From Chryseobacterium sp. YIM B08800 (lineage in GTDB: Bacteria; Bacteroidota; Bacteroidia; Flavobacteriales; Weeksellaceae): a stretch of 64,000 nt of DNA. The stretch spans positions 84,121 through 148,120 of the forward strand of contig NZ_JAPDKN010000019.1 of assembly GCF_026163565.1 (NCBI RefSeq). The letters run 5' to 3'. Position numbers and translations under genes: made by a program. Shown piece after piece: positions 8,952 to 20,458 of this stretch. Under the pieces are notes generated by a model. That model searched no databases and was not told where the DNA came from. It saw nothing but the letters and a program-made list of their open reading frames with translations. Numbering within the stretch: position 1 is the first letter of the stretch; every line of letters starts with the position of its first letter.

Positions 8952-9066
8952 AATCTTAATTTGAAAATTTAGAAATTTGAAAATTTGAAAATAATTCTAA
9001 AAAGCTTAACTAAAAACAATGATTTTAATTTTCAAATTAAACCTTTATCAAATTTTCAAATTGATA
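8952..9066. repeat. AT-rich gap between der and upp with AAATTTGAAAA repeats
   Basis: The gap contains several copies of AAATTTGAAAA and its complement (near 8963-8991 and 9032-9064), giving self-complementary AT-rich sequence. No gene or convincing promoter is seen. Confidence 0.4.
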
Positions 9067-10377
9067 TTATTTTTGTCTGAAATACACTTCAATAGGAACT
9101 CCGGTAAACCCGAATTGCTTTCTCAATTGGTTTTCAGTAAATCTCTTGTAAGGTTCTTTCACATATTGCGGCAGGTTACAGAAGAATACAAACTGTGGTG
9201 ACGGCGTCGGAAGCTGTACACAATATTTGATTTTAATGTATTTTCCTTTATTTGCAGGAGGTGGAGTTGCCTCAAAAATAGGAAGCATCACTTCATTTAA
9301 TTTTGAAGTTTTGATCTTCTTCTTACGATCTTCGTAAACAGTCATAGCCATTTCTACAGCTTTCAAAATTCTCTGCTTCGTTAAAGCCGAAACAAACAAA
9401 ATTGGAATATCACTGAACTGTCCGATCTTGTCTCTGATTGATTTTTCGAAATCTCTGATGGTATTTGTTTGTTTGTCTTCAATCAAATCCCATTTGTTGA
9501 CAACAATTACGATCCCTTTTCTGTTTTTCTGAGCCAAACCAAAGATATTCATATCCTGAGATTCCCATCCTAAAGTAGCATCAACCATGATAATCACCAC
9601 ATCAGAATATTCGATTGAACGAATAGAACGCATTACAGAATAGAATTCTAAATCTTCATTTACCTTAGACTTTCTTCTCATTCCCGCTGTATCTACCAAT
9701 ACAAACTCGTGTCCGAATTTATTGTACAACGTCTGAATACTGTCTCTTGTAGTTCCTGCAACATCAGTTACGATATTTCTTTCAGCATCAAGCAATGCAT
9801 TCGTCATTGTAGATTTCCCTACGTTCGGACGACCTGCAATGGTGATTTTTGGTAATCCTTCAAACGGATCTTTATAATCTGTAGTTGGGAAATCTCTTAC
9901 AATATCATCCAAAATCTCTCCTGTTCCGGAACCTGTTGCAGAAGAAATAGTGTAATATTTATCAATTCCCAATTGGTAAAATTCTGTAGCATCTAATTCT
10001 TCTTTTGAAGAATCTACTTTATTAATAACAATGTAGGTAGGCTTGTTTGATCTTCTCAACATTTCATGGATCTCATGATCCGTATCGGTAAGACCTTCTT
10101 CTACATTCAGCATAAATATAATTGATGTAGCTTCGTCAATCGCCAATTGTACCTGTTTAGAAATTTCTCCCTGAAAAACATCATCATTATTAACGTCATA
10201 ACCTCCTGTATCGATTACAGTAAAATCTACACCATTCCAGTCAGATTTTCCGTAGTGACGGTCTCTGGTAACACCGGCAGTAGAGTCTACAATAGCCTCT
10301 CTTCTTTCTAATAAACGATTAAATAACGTGGATTTTCCTACGTTGGGACGCCCAACAATAGCAACAATATTTGACAT
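9067..10377 (-). CDS. der: Ribosome biogenesis GTPase Der (EngA)
   Basis: An essential double-GTPase acting in 50S ribosomal subunit assembly. 436 residues with two tandem G domains: GRPNVGKST at 9-17 and again at 182-190, with DTGG (57-60) and DTAGM as the two Switch II elements, and NKVD and NKWD as the two guanine-specificity motifs. The C-terminal KH-like domain ends GFTGVPIEVYFRQK, typical of the family. The ATG at 10375-10377 gives MSNIVAIVGRPN. Nothing unusual in the motifs. Confidence 0.98.
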   Translation of the reverse strand: MSNIVAIVGRPNVGKSTLFNRLLERREAIVDSTAGVTRDRHYGKSDWNGVDFTVIDTGGYDVNNDDVFQGEISKQVQLAIDEATSIIFMLNVEEGLTDTDHEIHEMLRRSNKPTYIVINKVDSSKEELDATEFYQLGIDKYYTISSATGSGTGEILDDIVRDFPTTDYKDPFEGLPKITIAGRPNVGKSTMTNALLDAERNIVTDVAGTTRDSIQTLYNKFGHEFVLVDTAGMRRKSKVNEDLEFYSVMRSIRSIEYSDVVIIMVDATLGWESQDMNIFGLAQKNRKGIVIVVNKWDLIEDKQTNTIRDFEKSIRDKIGQFSDIPILFVSALTKQRILKAVEMAMTVYEDRKKKIKTSKLNEVMLPIFEATPPPANKGKYIKIKYCVQLPTPSPQFVFFCNLPQYVKEPYKRFTENQLRKQFGFTGVPIEVYFRQK

Positions 10378-10593
10378 AAAAAATGTTTAATAATCCTTCG
10401 ACAAAGCGATAGGACAAGATTATCAATGAGTTACTCCAACTTTTGGAGCTCAATTTTTTGCAAAGATAAGCTTTTATTATTTAAGCAATAAAAATCTCTC
10501 TGATTGTGAATCTGATATTTTTAAATAGCTGTTTTTATCATTCTATTTTTTTAATAAACTTATACTTAATCACCATAATGACTAAACAAAAAA

Positions 10594-10615
10594 AAGACAG
10601 TCAAACGACTGCCTT
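10594..10615 (-). terminator. Rho-independent terminator of katG
   Basis: Arms 10594-10602 and 10607-10615 (core GACAGTC with GACTGCC, one G-U pair) and a 4-nt loop, followed on the minus strand by a run of eight U. It begins 20 bp after the katG stop. Confidence 0.88.
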
Positions 10616-10634
10616 CATAAATATGATTTATAAT

Positions 10635-13255
<2,621 letters not shown>

Positions 13256-13717
13256 ATGAAAAAAGTAATGATCATTCTTCTTGTCGCCTTTATTATCATC
13301 CAGTTTTTTCCGATTGATAAAACCAACAAGCCTCTTAATCCGAGAATGGATTTTTTAAAAATTAAAACCCATACTTCTCCGGAAATATCAAAACTGATTA
13401 CCAACTCGTGTTACGACTGTCATTCTGACGAAACAAAATATCCTTGGTACACCAATATTGCTCCGGCTTCGTGGTGGATAAAAAATCATATTGATGAAGG
13501 AAGAAAACATCTTAATTTTTCTACATTTGCTACTTACGAACCGAAAAGACAGATTCATAAGATGGAAGAATGTGTAGAAATGCTCGAAAAACATGAAATG
13601 CCTTTGGAATCTTATTATTTGGGACATCAAGATGCAAAACTCACCGACGCTCAAAGAAAAGAACTGATTACTTATTTTAAAAGAGAGATCCAAGAAACAA
13701 AATTTAAAACAGAATAG
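13256..13717 (+). CDS. Haem-binding domain protein (Haem_bd family)
   Basis: 153 residues. One N-terminal membrane segment or uncleaved signal (MKKVMIILLVAFIIIQFF) is followed by a small periplasmic domain with a c-type haem motif, CYDCH at 52-56, and the segment YPWYTNIAPASWWIKNHI that marks the bacterial haem-binding family with this architecture. Its exact role is not known; such proteins are seen near cytochromes and redox enzymes. It overlaps or abuts the DCC-type gene downstream, so the two are likely an operon, and lies divergent from katG. Confidence 0.85.
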   Translation: MKKVMIILLVAFIIIQFFPIDKTNKPLNPRMDFLKIKTHTSPEISKLITNSCYDCHSDETKYPWYTNIAPASWWIKNHIDEGRKHLNFSTFATYEPKRQIHKMEECVEMLEKHEMPLESYYLGHQDAKLTDAQRKELITYFKREIQETKFKTE

Positions 13718-13725
13718 TGGAAATC

Positions 13726-14139
13726 ATGCCGGAAATTTGGGAACAAAAACATATTGTATTTTTTGACGGTGAATGTGGTGTATGCAATTTTTGGGTGCAG
13801 TGGATTCTTGAGAGAGACAAAAAAAATCAGTTTATGTTTGCTTCTCTGCAATCAAATTTCGGGCAAAAATTTTTATCGGAAAGAGGTTTAGAAACAAAAC
13901 AGTTTAACACCCTTTATCTTTGGAAACCCCATCAATATTATCTCATTAAATCTAAAGCTGTTCTAAAAATCGCCAATCTTTTAGGCGGAATCTATAATTT
14001 ATCCGTGATCGGAAAATTGATTCCCACATTTATAAGTGATAAAATTTACAACAAAATTTCTGAAAACAGAATGAAGCTTTCGTCTCAAAAGTGCTTCCTG
14101 CCCGATCAACATCAAAAAAAGAAATTTATTGAAGTCTGA
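13726..14139 (+). CDS. DCC1-like thiol-disulfide oxidoreductase (DUF393)
   Basis: 137 residues with the defining motif VFFDGECGVCNFWVQWIL (11-28): DGxCxxC with Cys17 and Cys20. The family is predicted to do thiol-disulfide exchange; substrates are mostly unknown. A GTG at 13717 overlaps the upstream stop codon, but the ATG at 13726 gives the usual short N-terminus, so I prefer it. Its tight link to the haem-binding protein suggests a shared redox task, for example keeping the haem-motif cysteines reduced. That is inference. Confidence 0.85.
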   Translation: MPEIWEQKHIVFFDGECGVCNFWVQWILERDKKNQFMFASLQSNFGQKFLSERGLETKQFNTLYLWKPHQYYLIKSKAVLKIANLLGGIYNLSVIGKLIPTFISDKIYNKISENRMKLSSQKCFLPDQHQKKKFIEV

Positions 14140-14244
14140 TTTGGTTCAGAATTTGGTATCAGATTACTATAAGAAAATCTTAAATATTTCTATTAAATTT
14201 TTATAAACATTTAAGTTTTTCGAAGCATTATTTTTATTAATCCA

Positions 14245-14252
14245 TATATTTG
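14245..14252 (+). promoter_or_regulatory. -7 promoter element of the DUF4290-murA operon
   Basis: TATATTTG matches TAnnTTTG and lies 6 nt before the ATG at 14259. Its final TTG opens the reading frame and could be misread as a start codon. Confidence 0.6.
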
Positions 14253-14258
14253 CAGACT

Positions 14259-14915
14259 ATGGAATACAATACCCAAAAAACTCATCTCAATATGCCAGAA
14301 TATGGCAGAATTATACAACAGTTGGTTGAGCGTTGCAAAGAAGTTTCAGACAAAGACGAAAGAAACGAAATGGCAATGGCAATCATTGATTTTATGGGTC
14401 AGAGAAACCCACAGCTCCGCGACGAAGAAAATTACAAACATAAACTTTGGGATCACCTCTATATTCTTGCCAATCATGATTTGGATGTAGATTCCCCATA
14501 TCCCTTTCCTACAAAAGAAGAACTTGCAGAAAAACCAAAAAGAATGGAATACCCTAAACTTCAGGGAGATTTCAAATTTTATGGAAAAAGTATTCTTCAG
14601 TTGATCGAAAAAGCAATCGAACTTGAAGCCGGTGACGAAAAAGAAGCCCTAATCGAAGTGATTGCCAACAACATGAAAAAGTCTTACAATGTTTACAACA
14701 AAGAACATGTAACAGACGATGTGATTTTCCGTCATTTGAAAGAACTTTCGCAAAACAGATTAGACCTTACCGGTATTGAAAGCTTAGAGAAAAGCAAAAT
14801 CTACTACGCTACCAATAACAACAGGAATAACAACAATAAAAACACAAACAACAAAAACCAATCCGCAAAAAGAAGATTTAACAATAACAACAATAATCAT
14901 AAGAACAGAAGGTAA
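14259..14915 (+). CDS. DUF4290 protein, Bacteroidetes-specific
   Basis: 218 residues, no signal peptide. The conserved part (about 1-180) includes MEYNTQKTHLNMPEYGR and IIQQLVERC at the start and matches DUF4290 of Bacteroidetes, usually found just upstream of murA as here. The last 35 residues are nearly all Asn, Lys and Arg (runs such as NNNRNNNNKN), a disordered basic tail that could bind nucleic acid or polyphosphate surfaces. The function is unknown. The stop overlaps the murA ATG (TAATG), so translation is probably coupled. The ATG at 14259 is chosen because the upstream TTG lies inside the promoter element. Confidence 0.85.
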   Translation: MEYNTQKTHLNMPEYGRIIQQLVERCKEVSDKDERNEMAMAIIDFMGQRNPQLRDEENYKHKLWDHLYILANHDLDVDSPYPFPTKEELAEKPKRMEYPKLQGDFKFYGKSILQLIEKAIELEAGDEKEALIEVIANNMKKSYNVYNKEHVTDDVIFRHLKELSQNRLDLTGIESLEKSKIYYATNNNRNNNNKNTNNKNQSAKRRFNNNNNNHKNRR

Positions 14916-16222
14916 TGAGTGGAACATTTCAAATAAGAGGAGGAAAAAGACTGCAAGGTGAAATCACTCCACAAGGAGCGAAAAATGAAGCTCTTCAAAT
15001 TTTGTGTGCAGTTTTGCTAACTGATGAAGAGGTAAGAATTAAAAATATTCCAGACATCCATGATGTCAACAGACTCATTGAGATTTTGGGGGACTTTGGT
15101 GTAAAAGTGACCAAAAATGCTCATGGTGATTACACTTTCAAGGCAGATAATGTCAATTTTGATTATATAAAATCTAACGAATTTAAAAAAGACGGTGCCA
15201 AACTGAGAGGTTCAATTATGTTGATGGGACCGATGTTGGCTCGTTACGGTGAAGCTTATATGCCGACTCCGGGAGGCGACAAAATAGGAAGAAGAAGATT
15301 AGATACTCACTTTCAAGGTTTAGTAGAACTTGGAGCAGAATTTAATTATGATGAGGAAGAGTATTTCTATTCTTTAAAAGCAAAAGAGCTTAACGGAAAA
15401 TTTATCCTTTTGGAAGAAGCTTCTGTTACAGGAACTGCGAACATTGTAATGGCTGCAGCTTTAGCGAAAGGAAAAACAAGAATTTACAACGCGGCTTGCG
15501 AACCTTACCTACAGCAACTTTGTAAAATGCTGAACAGAATGGGTGCGAATATTTCAGGAATCGGCTCAAATTTATTGACGATTGAAGGAGTAACTCATCT
15601 AAACGGAACAGAGCACACGATGCTTCCGGATATGGTAGAGATTGGTTCTTGGATTGGTCTTGCAGCGATGACAAAATCTGAAATTACCATTAAAAATGTA
15701 AACTGGAATCAGTTAGGAGTTATTCCAAATACATTTAGAAAATTGGGAATTCAGCTGGAACAAAGTGGTGACGATATTTACATTCCTTCTCAGGAACATT
15801 ATAAAATTCAGAAATTTATCGACGGATCTATTCTTACGGTTTCAGATGCACCTTGGCCAGGATTTACGCCAGATTTACTTTCTATTATTTTAGTTGTCGC
15901 AACTCAGGCAAAAGGAAGTCTTTTGGTACATCAGAAAATGTTTGAATCGAGATTATTTTTCGTTGATAAATTAATCGATATGGGTGCTCAAATTATTTTG
16001 TGTGATCCACACAGAGCTACCGTGATCGGTTTAAATCAGGAATCTCCGCTTCGTGGAACAACCATGGTTTCTCCGGATATCAGAGCAGGAAATGCACTTT
16101 TAATTGCTGCACTTTCGGCAGAAGGAAAATCAATCATTCATAATATCGAGCAAATTGACCGTGGTTATGAAAATATTGATGGAAGATTGAAAGCGATTGG
16201 AGCGGATATTGAGAGAATTTAG
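14915..16222 (+). CDS. murA: UDP-N-acetylglucosamine 1-carboxyvinyltransferase
   Basis: First committed step of peptidoglycan synthesis: transfers enolpyruvate from PEP to UDP-GlcNAc in the cytoplasm. 435 residues, close to the usual length. GAKN with the catalytic Lys is at 21-24 and the loop GPMLARYGEAYMPTPGGDKI spans 105-124. At the position of the usual active-site Cys (PGGC) it has Asp122 (codon GAC at 15278-15280). Cys-to-Asp at this site gives natural fosfomycin resistance in Mycobacterium tuberculosis and Chlamydia. The ATG overlaps the stop of the DUF4290 gene. Confidence 0.98.
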   Translation: MSGTFQIRGGKRLQGEITPQGAKNEALQILCAVLLTDEEVRIKNIPDIHDVNRLIEILGDFGVKVTKNAHGDYTFKADNVNFDYIKSNEFKKDGAKLRGSIMLMGPMLARYGEAYMPTPGGDKIGRRRLDTHFQGLVELGAEFNYDEEEYFYSLKAKELNGKFILLEEASVTGTANIVMAAALAKGKTRIYNAACEPYLQQLCKMLNRMGANISGIGSNLLTIEGVTHLNGTEHTMLPDMVEIGSWIGLAAMTKSEITIKNVNWNQLGVIPNTFRKLGIQLEQSGDDIYIPSQEHYKIQKFIDGSILTVSDAPWPGFTPDLLSIILVVATQAKGSLLVHQKMFESRLFFVDKLIDMGAQIILCDPHRATVIGLNQESPLRGTTMVSPDIRAGNALLIAALSAEGKSIIHNIEQIDRGYENIDGRLKAIGADIERI

Positions 16223-16224
16223 TC

Positions 16225-16290
16225 TAGTTATTAGTTATTAGTTATTAGTTATTAGTTATTAGTTATTAGTTATTAGTTATTAGTTATTAG
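16225..16290. repeat. Tandem 7-bp repeat TAGTTAT, about 9.4 copies
   Basis: Perfect head-to-tail copies of TAGTTAT begin 3 bp after the murA stop codon. Each unit carries TAG or TTA in some frames, so no reading frame passes through. A simple repeat of this kind may vary in copy number between strains. Confidence 0.9.
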
Positions 16291-16325
16291 CGAAATTAAT
16301 TTTTATTATTCAATTTAAAATATAA

Positions 16326-16357
16326 AAAGCGTTTAGGATTATTTTTCTGAACGCTTT
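16326..16357 (+). terminator. Terminator of the DUF4290-murA operon
   Basis: AAAGCGTT (16326-16333) pairs with AACGCTTT (16350-16357), extended by a few inner pairs, and is followed by a T run. It lies about 100 bp past the murA stop, after the tandem repeat. Confidence 0.75.
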
Positions 16358-16388
16358 TTTATTAGAAATATAAAATGCTTAATTTTTA

Positions 16389-16421
16389 AGCCTTGTCAAG
16401 GTTTTGAACCTTGACAAGGCT
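16389..16421. repeat. Perfect 15-bp stem-loop palindrome (CCTTGTCAAGG type)
   Basis: AGCCTTGTCAAGGTT (16389-16403) and AACCTTGACAAGGCT (16407-16421) form a perfect stem with a 3-nt loop; both arms are themselves partly palindromic. It lies between convergent murA and the DUF2207 gene. It could be a bidirectional terminator or a mobile palindromic repeat. Confidence 0.75.
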
Positions 16422-16494
16422 CTTTATTTAAATTAAAAGAGAACTGATTTATTAAATCAAAATCATTTTTTTTAATGCTTTTAATGAAGATCGG

Positions 16495-18489
16495 CTACCA
16501 ACCGCCACCTCCTCCGCCTCCGCCACCTCCGCCGGAAGATCCTCCACCGGAAGAACCGCTGGAACTTGATCCACCAGAATAGGATGATGAACTTCCTGAA
16601 GAACCAGATGAAGAAGATGAAGAACCGCTACTTACTGGAACGACTGTGGTTTCGTTAAGCGTACTTGTAAAAGCTCCGGCAAAACTATATCCAAAATTAT
16701 ACTGAACATTTTCATAAGGTTGAGCAGAATCAATGGTTTCCTGCAGTTTATCTCTAAATCTTTTACCCCAAATTCCTTCAACTCCAAAAACAATGGCGTA
16801 CGGAAGAAATTTCTCATATACATCTGAAGTCATTTCCGGAGGATTATGAAATTGAAGCTGATTTTCTTCAGCAGCACTCAGATACATTTTGAAACCGTCA
16901 ATCTCAGATTCCATTTTAATTTTTTCTTCACTTGGTTTATTAATCAAATAACGAAATATTAAAATCGAAATAATTCCGAGTATTAAAAACTTAAAACAGT
17001 TCGATTCAAAAGCTGTAATATCATCAGAATCTGCAAATGCTATGAAAAACATCGGCACTATAAATGTCATAGAAAACATCAGTACAACCAAAAAAATGAG
17101 CTTATTCCCTTCTTGCCAAGTCAATACCAAAATCGTTGTAAAGAGACTTGCAAAAATAATTATAACAGAAGCTATAAGTAGGGTTTGAAAACTCCACATG
17201 ATTAAAGAACTTATAATTAAAGCAAGAAAAAAAGTCGCAAGCATTATTTTTATAGCTTGATAAACAATCTTCTTATTAGAAATCTTTTCAACAAAAATTT
17301 TATTTTCTTTAATGATAAAATTCTCAAAATCTTCAACTGCATTTTTAATTTTGGAATTGTAAGTACCGTTTACCGAAACTTCCTTTTCTTTTCCAAACAT
17401 CTTTTTTAAAAGCAGTTCTTGATCATTCTGGATATTAATATTACCAGATTCCTTTCTCTTTAGTATAAACATCTTTGAAAGAAAACTTTTTTTAATGTCT
17501 TTCACCTCATCAATATCTACAAAACCTTTAATAGAAAGATCTACAAGATTTGCCGTCACCAAATTAACTTCAAATTTGCCATTATCAATATATCCTAAAG
17601 ATGCGGGCGAAAGATTATTGGGTGCATTAAATTGTGGAATCACTACAGGTTTTTCAGGATCTCTTCCGTACTTCTTCCAGTTTTTATAGTAGAAAAACAA
17701 CAGATAAAAACCAACGATAACCAATGAAAGACTGGGCCAGTTTCTATTGATCCATTTAGAAAAACCTGAAGGCTCTTTTAAAACACCTGCTTTAAAACCT
17801 ACAGCTATCGTAAGGTTTTCGTGTTGGTTTAAATCTTTAGCATTAAATTCAATCTGTGTAGATGATATTTTTTTGCTGGCGCAATTCTGATCTTTACTTC
17901 CTTCTCTGCCTGTATAACAAGAATTCTGAATAATATCAGCATTTTTTGACAAATGAATTATTGCCTGAATGTTTTCAACAGGAAAAGACCAATCGGTTCC
18001 GTTTACATTCCAATAAAATTCATCATAGCCTTTGAATTTACCAATCTGATTCTGCGTTTGATAAACAATTTTGTAGGTATAAAAACCTGAAGCAAGTTGC
18101 TTATCTTTATTTCCGATATAAATAGTAAAAATACCATTCTCCTTTTTGGTGTGGTAAGGTTCTTTTACACTCTCTTTTTCAATCGCAATGATTTTGTAGT
18201 AAACACTTTCTTTTCTGCCGTTAATGTTTCTTACCGTTGGTAAAGCACGAAAAATCCCCCTTTTAATTTCATTTCCATTGGCAAAAACTTTAATAGTTTC
18301 TGTTACAGTAACATCTGCGTTTTCGGCAATAGTAATATCAGAATGAAAAGAAATAATTCTCTCTCTCTGAATATTAATTTGATTAAAATCCGTTGAATCT
18401 TCCGAAGTAACAGGCAATACTGCCGCTCTATCTTGCGCAAAAACAAGAAAACAGAAAAATAAAGCAATGACTTGTATACAATTTTTCAT
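16495..18489 (-). CDS. DUF2207 membrane protein with glycine-rich tail (paralogue 2)
   Basis: 664 residues. Signal peptide (LFFCFLVFAQ), then a DUF2207 extracytoplasmic domain of about 230 residues (key runs KVFANGNEIKRGIFRALPTV, YDEFYWNVNGTDWSFPVE), one membrane segment (LVIVGFYLLFFYY), a cytoplasmic part and a further cluster of membrane segments. It ends in a Ser/Gly run closing with GGGGGW. It is clearly a paralogue of the next upstream gene, with the same order of domains. Such proteins often accompany LemA, as here; the function is unknown. The ATG at 18487-18489 starts MKNCIQ; the longer frame upstream would read through the Gly-rich coding end of the neighbour. Confidence 0.88.
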   Translation of the reverse strand: MKNCIQVIALFFCFLVFAQDRAAVLPVTSEDSTDFNQINIQRERIISFHSDITIAENADVTVTETIKVFANGNEIKRGIFRALPTVRNINGRKESVYYKIIAIEKESVKEPYHTKKENGIFTIYIGNKDKQLASGFYTYKIVYQTQNQIGKFKGYDEFYWNVNGTDWSFPVENIQAIIHLSKNADIIQNSCYTGREGSKDQNCASKKISSTQIEFNAKDLNQHENLTIAVGFKAGVLKEPSGFSKWINRNWPSLSLVIVGFYLLFFYYKNWKKYGRDPEKPVVIPQFNAPNNLSPASLGYIDNGKFEVNLVTANLVDLSIKGFVDIDEVKDIKKSFLSKMFILKRKESGNINIQNDQELLLKKMFGKEKEVSVNGTYNSKIKNAVEDFENFIIKENKIFVEKISNKKIVYQAIKIMLATFFLALIISSLIMWSFQTLLIASVIIIFASLFTTILVLTWQEGNKLIFLVVLMFSMTFIVPMFFIAFADSDDITAFESNCFKFLILGIISILIFRYLINKPSEEKIKMESEIDGFKMYLSAAEENQLQFHNPPEMTSDVYEKFLPYAIVFGVEGIWGKRFRDKLQETIDSAQPYENVQYNFGYSFAGAFTSTLNETTVVPVSSGSSSSSSGSSGSSSSYSGGSSSSGSSGGGSSGGGGGGGGGGGW

Positions 18490-18499
18490 ATCTAAAATT

Positions 18500-20455
18500 T
18501 TACCAGCCGCCACCACCGCCGCCACCGCCACCACCGCCGGAAAAACCGCCGCCACCAGATCCGGAACCAGAACTGCTTCCTGAACTTGAAGGTTGTGTCG
18601 CTGAAGATTGTATAGAATTGGTTAAACTGGAATTAAGCACACTTGTCATCGCATAATGATTCATTGACGAGCCAACATACCAATTGCTTTGATATTCGTA
18701 AGACATTTTTTTGAGCAAATCGTCGAATTTCTTACCCCAAATTTCATCAACACCCAAAACCATTGCAAAAGGCAATAGTTTTTCGAAAGACTGCGGCGTC
18801 ATTTCCGGAGGATTGTGAAATTTAAGCTGTTGATTTTCGGCAGCTTCCATATACATTTTGAAACCATCGATCAAAGATCTTTTTCTCAGTTTTTCTTCTG
18901 AAGGACGCTTAATTAAAAACTGATAAATCACCAAAGACATAAAACCTAAAACAATAAAAATATAGCAAATATTAAAATTATTGTCGATCGTAAAATCGCT
19001 TCCTTTATAAATAAGCATTCCTAAAACGACAAAGGCAATGACAGGAAAAACCAAGAAAATTTTAAATAAACCAGGGAAAAATTTAAACAAAATAATAGCA
19101 ACCACAAAAGCCACCGTTAAAATAGCCAAAATAAAAATTCCTAAAAATACTTTTTCAAGCTCAGGAAAAATAGTAAAACTTATAAAAAGTACGAGGAAAT
19201 AAACTCCTAAAATGACTAAGATCGGTAAAATGAGCTTTTTAGAATTATTTCCTTCGTTCAACATTTTATCATGTTGAAATTTTAGCGTTGCTTGAAAACT
19301 TCGAACAGCCTGTTCTATTTTAGAATCATATTGTCCGTCAAATTTAATGCTATCCACAATACTTTTAGAAAATAGATTGTTCATCAAATTAATTTCCTCT
19401 TTTGGTAAATTCTGATCTGGATTTTTCAGTTTTTTCACCGTAAAATGTTTCGATTTAAACAAACCAAAAATTCCGGGATCTTCATCTTCAACAATCTGAA
19501 CATAACCTTTTATCGCCAAATTGACCAAAGCTGCAGTGAGGTATTTATTTTTAAAACTTTCATTATGAATATAACCTAAAGAAGCCGGTGACAAATCATC
19601 CGGCGAATTGAATTGCGGATAAACCGTAGGTGTTTCAGGATCGACTCCATATTTTTTCCAGGTTGAATAATAATACAACAGCAATCCTAAAAAGATGATA
19701 ATTCCGGCAATCAGAATTCCAAATTTCTCAAGAAAAGTTGGCGGCGGTGGCGGAATCAGAATTCCTTTTTTAAAACCAACCGCAATTGTGAGACCTTCAC
19801 CAGATCCCAAATCTTTTGCACTCCATTCAATTGAATGCTCAGAAAGAACTTTTGCCAAACAATCCTGAGAAGTACTTCCATAACCGCCTTTATAACAAGA
19901 ATTCTGAATAATTCCGGCTTCTTGCGGAAGATTTACTGTTGCTGAAATACTGTCAACAGGAAAATTCCATTCAGTTCCGTTGACATTCCAATACAATTCA
20001 TCATACTTTTCAAAAAAACCGATTTGCTTTTCTGTGGTATATTTTATTTCGTAATCGTAATCTCCCGGAGACAAAATGACATCCTTATTTCCGACATATA
20101 CTTTAAGATAACCATCCTCAATTTCTTCGTGAAAATCTTCATCAACACCATCTTTCTTTACAGAAAGGATGTTGTATTTTACTTTTTGAGTTCTGTCGTT
20201 CAAGTTCCTCACCAAAGGTAATGAACGAAAAATTCCTCTTTTAATATTTTCTCCAATACTGTGAACTTTTATTTTTTCAGTAATGCTCAGTTTAGAGTTT
20301 TTGTCAACATCTATATCTGCATGAAAATTGAGAATTCGCTCGGAGCCACTAACGAAACCGCTCGACTCTTCGCCAACAGCTACCGCTCCTTCAGCTTCCT
20401 GCGCAAAACCCAGAGAAAAGAAAATAAGAAAAAGAAATGCTATAAGCTTTTTCAT
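18500..20455 (-). CDS. DUF2207 membrane protein with glycine-rich tail (paralogue 1)
   Basis: 651 residues with the same plan as its downstream neighbour: signal peptide (LIAFLFLIFFSLGFAQ), DUF2207 domain with IKRGIFRSLPLV and YDELYWNVNGTEWNFPVD, a membrane segment near 240-260, PQFNSPDDLSPASLGYIHN linker, a pair or more of membrane segments at about 410-500, then a Gly/Ser tail ending GGGGGW. The start lies 4 bp after the lemA stop, and the next gene starts 10 bp after its end, so the three form one operon. The tandem pair looks like a duplication that has diverged throughout but kept both ends. Confidence 0.88.
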   Translation of the reverse strand: MKKLIAFLFLIFFSLGFAQEAEGAVAVGEESSGFVSGSERILNFHADIDVDKNSKLSITEKIKVHSIGENIKRGIFRSLPLVRNLNDRTQKVKYNILSVKKDGVDEDFHEEIEDGYLKVYVGNKDVILSPGDYDYEIKYTTEKQIGFFEKYDELYWNVNGTEWNFPVDSISATVNLPQEAGIIQNSCYKGGYGSTSQDCLAKVLSEHSIEWSAKDLGSGEGLTIAVGFKKGILIPPPPPTFLEKFGILIAGIIIFLGLLLYYYSTWKKYGVDPETPTVYPQFNSPDDLSPASLGYIHNESFKNKYLTAALVNLAIKGYVQIVEDEDPGIFGLFKSKHFTVKKLKNPDQNLPKEEINLMNNLFSKSIVDSIKFDGQYDSKIEQAVRSFQATLKFQHDKMLNEGNNSKKLILPILVILGVYFLVLFISFTIFPELEKVFLGIFILAILTVAFVVAIILFKFFPGLFKIFLVFPVIAFVVLGMLIYKGSDFTIDNNFNICYIFIVLGFMSLVIYQFLIKRPSEEKLRKRSLIDGFKMYMEAAENQQLKFHNPPEMTPQSFEKLLPFAMVLGVDEIWGKKFDDLLKKMSYEYQSNWYVGSSMNHYAMTSVLNSSLTNSIQSSATQPSSSGSSSGSGSGGGGFSGGGGGGGGGGGW

Positions 20456-20458
20456 TCC

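Noticed and set aside
18490..18555. Longer N-terminus for the second DUF2207 gene
   Set aside because: The extra residues (AAVFPAVVAVAAVVAAGK) are the out-of-frame reading of the neighbour's poly-Gly codons; a normal signal peptide starts at 18489.
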